In this document: positions 62,864 to 64,000 of the stretch, piece by piece
Position numbering within the stretch: position 1 is the first letter of the stretch
How the letters are laid out: the number at the start of each line of letters is the position of its first letter
DNA from: Angustibacter sp. Root456
GTDB lineage: Bacteria; Actinomycetota; Actinomycetes; Actinomycetales; Angustibacteraceae
Direction of reading: 5' to 3'
Length of the DNA stretch: 64,000 bases
Assembly (NCBI RefSeq): GCF_001426435.1
Contig: NZ_LMER01000015.1
Span: 131,488 to 195,487, forward strand
Notes under the pieces: generated by a model
Seen by the model: only the letters and a program-made list of their open reading frames with translations
What the model was told of the DNA's origin: nothing
Database searches by the model: none
Made by a program: the position numbers and the translations under genes

Positions 62864-64000
62864 TCAGCCGACGTGGATGCGGACAACCTGACCGGTCGGG
62901 CCGCCGCTGTTGTGGGCCGGCATGGTGCTCCAGTTCGACACGTAGACCGCGCCGTCGTGGTAGGCGAAGCCGGACGGCAGGAACAGCGAGCCCGCGCCGA
63001 GGACGGTGCGGTGCCCGCTGGGCGTGATCCGGACGACGGCACCTGCGGGATCGGGGCCGAACATGCCGTTGGTCTGGAACTGCGTCACGTAGAAGTTGCC
63101 GCGGCGGTCGAAGCCGCAGCCCTGGATTCCGGTGAAGCCACGCCACTTGACGGTCGCGTGGCCGTTCACGATGCGCCACACCCGCGCGTGCCCGGGCTCG
63201 TAGCTGCCGCCGAGCAGCTCACCGACGTACAACGAGCCGTCGGGTGCCGGCGCCACGCAGGTCGGCACGGCGTCCGTCGCCGAGCCGCGAGGGACCTGCA
63301 GGTAGGTCAACGTCGAGACGTGGCCGCGCGCATCGACCTTGGCGATGAGGTTGGCACCGGCGTCCGCGACGTAGTGGGTGCGTCCCACCGTCGTGATCGC
63401 GTTGGGGTTGGCGTCGGGGAACTGGTCCGGCTGCAGGTACTTGTGGTGGTCGGTCCAGCGGTAGTCGACGTTACCGGTGGAGGCCACGACCGACCAGGAA
63501 CCGTTGCGAGAGATGGCAAGCGTGCGTCCCAGCTGGTGCCGCAGGGCCCGCACGACGGCACCGGACGGCGCGTCCGGCGGCACGACCGCGCTGTGCAGTG
63601 CCATCTGGCCGTAGACCCGGCCGCGGTGAGCTGACACGGCGACCATGCCCTCGGCTGCCGTGCCGTCCGGAGCGGCGACGGACGCGAGGTGGTCGACCAC
63701 GGTGCGAAGGTGGCCGTGCCAGAGCACGCTGACCGCGCCCGTGCGGCCGGCGCACTGCGGGCCCTCGGGGCCGGCGCCGAGGCAGACGCTGCCACCGTGG
63801 CCGGCTTCGGCGATGTAGAGCCGCCCGGCTCTGTCGAAGGAGAGCCCGCGGGGGTTGTCGAGGTGGTTGGCGACGACGGTGACGCCGGGTGCGCCGGCAC
63901 TCGCCGACACCGGCGGTGCGGCGAGGATGACTGCGGCCAAGGTCGCGATGGTCGCGGAGAGCGAGACGGCGAGTCGGCGACTCCTGCCGCGCGTTGATGC
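62864..64000 (-). CDS. ScyD/ScyE-like secreted beta-propeller protein (5' end outside window)
   Basis: At least 378 residues are visible; the frame is open to the right edge, so the start is beyond it. A signal peptide (SRRLAVSLSATIATLAAVILAAPPVSASA) is followed by a repeated strand domain: VTVVANHLDNPRGLSFDRAGRLYIAEAGHGG, later GRTHYVADAGANLIAKVDARG and GCGFDRRGNFYVTQFQTNGMFG. The family is named from cyanobacterial scytonemin genes, but the name implies no such pathway here. The role is unknown; it is likely a wall-associated or extracellular propeller. Confidence 0.82.
   Translation of the reverse strand, partial: ASTRGRSRRLAVSLSATIATLAAVILAAPPVSASAGAPGVTVVANHLDNPRGLSFDRAGRLYIAEAGHGGSVCLGAGPEGPQCAGRTGAVSVLWHGHLRTVVDHLASVAAPDGTAAEGMVAVSAHRGRVYGQMALHSAVVPPDAPSGAVVRALRHQLGRTLAISRNGSWSVVASTGNVDYRWTDHHKYLQPDQFPDANPNAITTVGRTHYVADAGANLIAKVDARGHVSTLTYLQVPRGSATDAVPTCVAPAPDGSLYVGELLGGSYEPGHARVWRIVNGHATVKWRGFTGIQGCGFDRRGNFYVTQFQTNGMFGPDPAGAVVRITPSGHRTVLGAGSLFLPSGFAYHDGAVYVSNWSTMPAHNSGGPTGQVVRIHVG

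Overview
The window comes from a high-GC actinomycete. The evidence is the GC-rich third codon positions, frequent GTG starts (and a TTG start for rpoB), GTGA and TGATG stop/start overlaps, -10 boxes sitting 6-8 nt before start codons, a HadAB-type dehydratase pair beside rpmG, a complete mce lipid-import locus, and the tRNA-Trp-secE-nusG order. It is not obviously Mycobacterium or Streptomyces, and I cannot name a genus. The window is almost entirely chromosomal core. I saw no transposase, integrase, phage gene, CRISPR array or rRNA gene.

Read from the right end along the minus strand, the layout is as follows. (1) 64000-58467: a ScyD/ScyE-like secreted protein (cut by the window edge), a DUF1348 protein, tRNA-Thr, tRNA-Met, rpmG, hadA, hadB, an MFS transporter and murB. 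(2) 58463-52207: an accessory block, mostly on the plus strand, with an aminotransferase, an adenosine deaminase-family protein, an orphan gene, a MerR/sliding-clamp fusion, a CbiX-like chelatase and a pterin dehydratase/glyoxalase-fold fusion, plus two minus-strand genes. It separates the rpmG-had cluster from tRNA-Trp-secE. (3) 51962-47855: tRNA-Trp, secE, nusG, rplK, rplA, rplJ, rplL. (4) 47525-36352: one mce operon of eleven genes (mkl ATPase, two YrbE permeases, mceA-F, two Mce-associated proteins) lying between rplL and rpoB. (5) 36045-23962: rpoB, rpoC, rpsL, rpsG, fusA, tuf. (6) 23299-13597: the S10 and spc ribosomal operons. (7) 13460-10731: secY, adk, map, set apart from rplO by two strong hairpins. 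(8) 10652-6378: an unusual six-gene operon encoding MauE- and MauD-like redox proteins and a Tat-exported, 24-cysteine protein related to the methylamine dehydrogenase light chain, with seven LGFP repeats. (9) 6180-2043: infA, rpmJ, rpsM, rpsK, rpsD, rpoA, rplQ. (10) truA and a CaiB/BaiF CoA-transferase cut by the left edge.

Most of the window therefore makes the translation and transcription machinery: 30 ribosomal proteins, IF-1, EF-Tu, EF-G, three RNA polymerase subunits, NusG, SecE/SecY and three tRNAs. The embedded mce locus should encode an ATP-driven lipid importer. The two items most worth a second look are the MauA-like/LGFP operon (6378-10652), where a disulfide-maturation system appears to serve a wall-anchored cysteine-rich protein with no amine dehydrogenase heavy chain nearby, and the MerR-beta-clamp fusion (55038-56078), which has an internal ribosome-binding site placed exactly at the start of the clamp half. 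Several regulatory structures also stand out: a 25-nt element shared by the rpsJ and rpsL leaders, mutually exclusive pairings in the rpoB-rpoC spacer, an operator-like palindrome ahead of mce, and a 20-bp perfect inverted repeat between rplA and rplJ.
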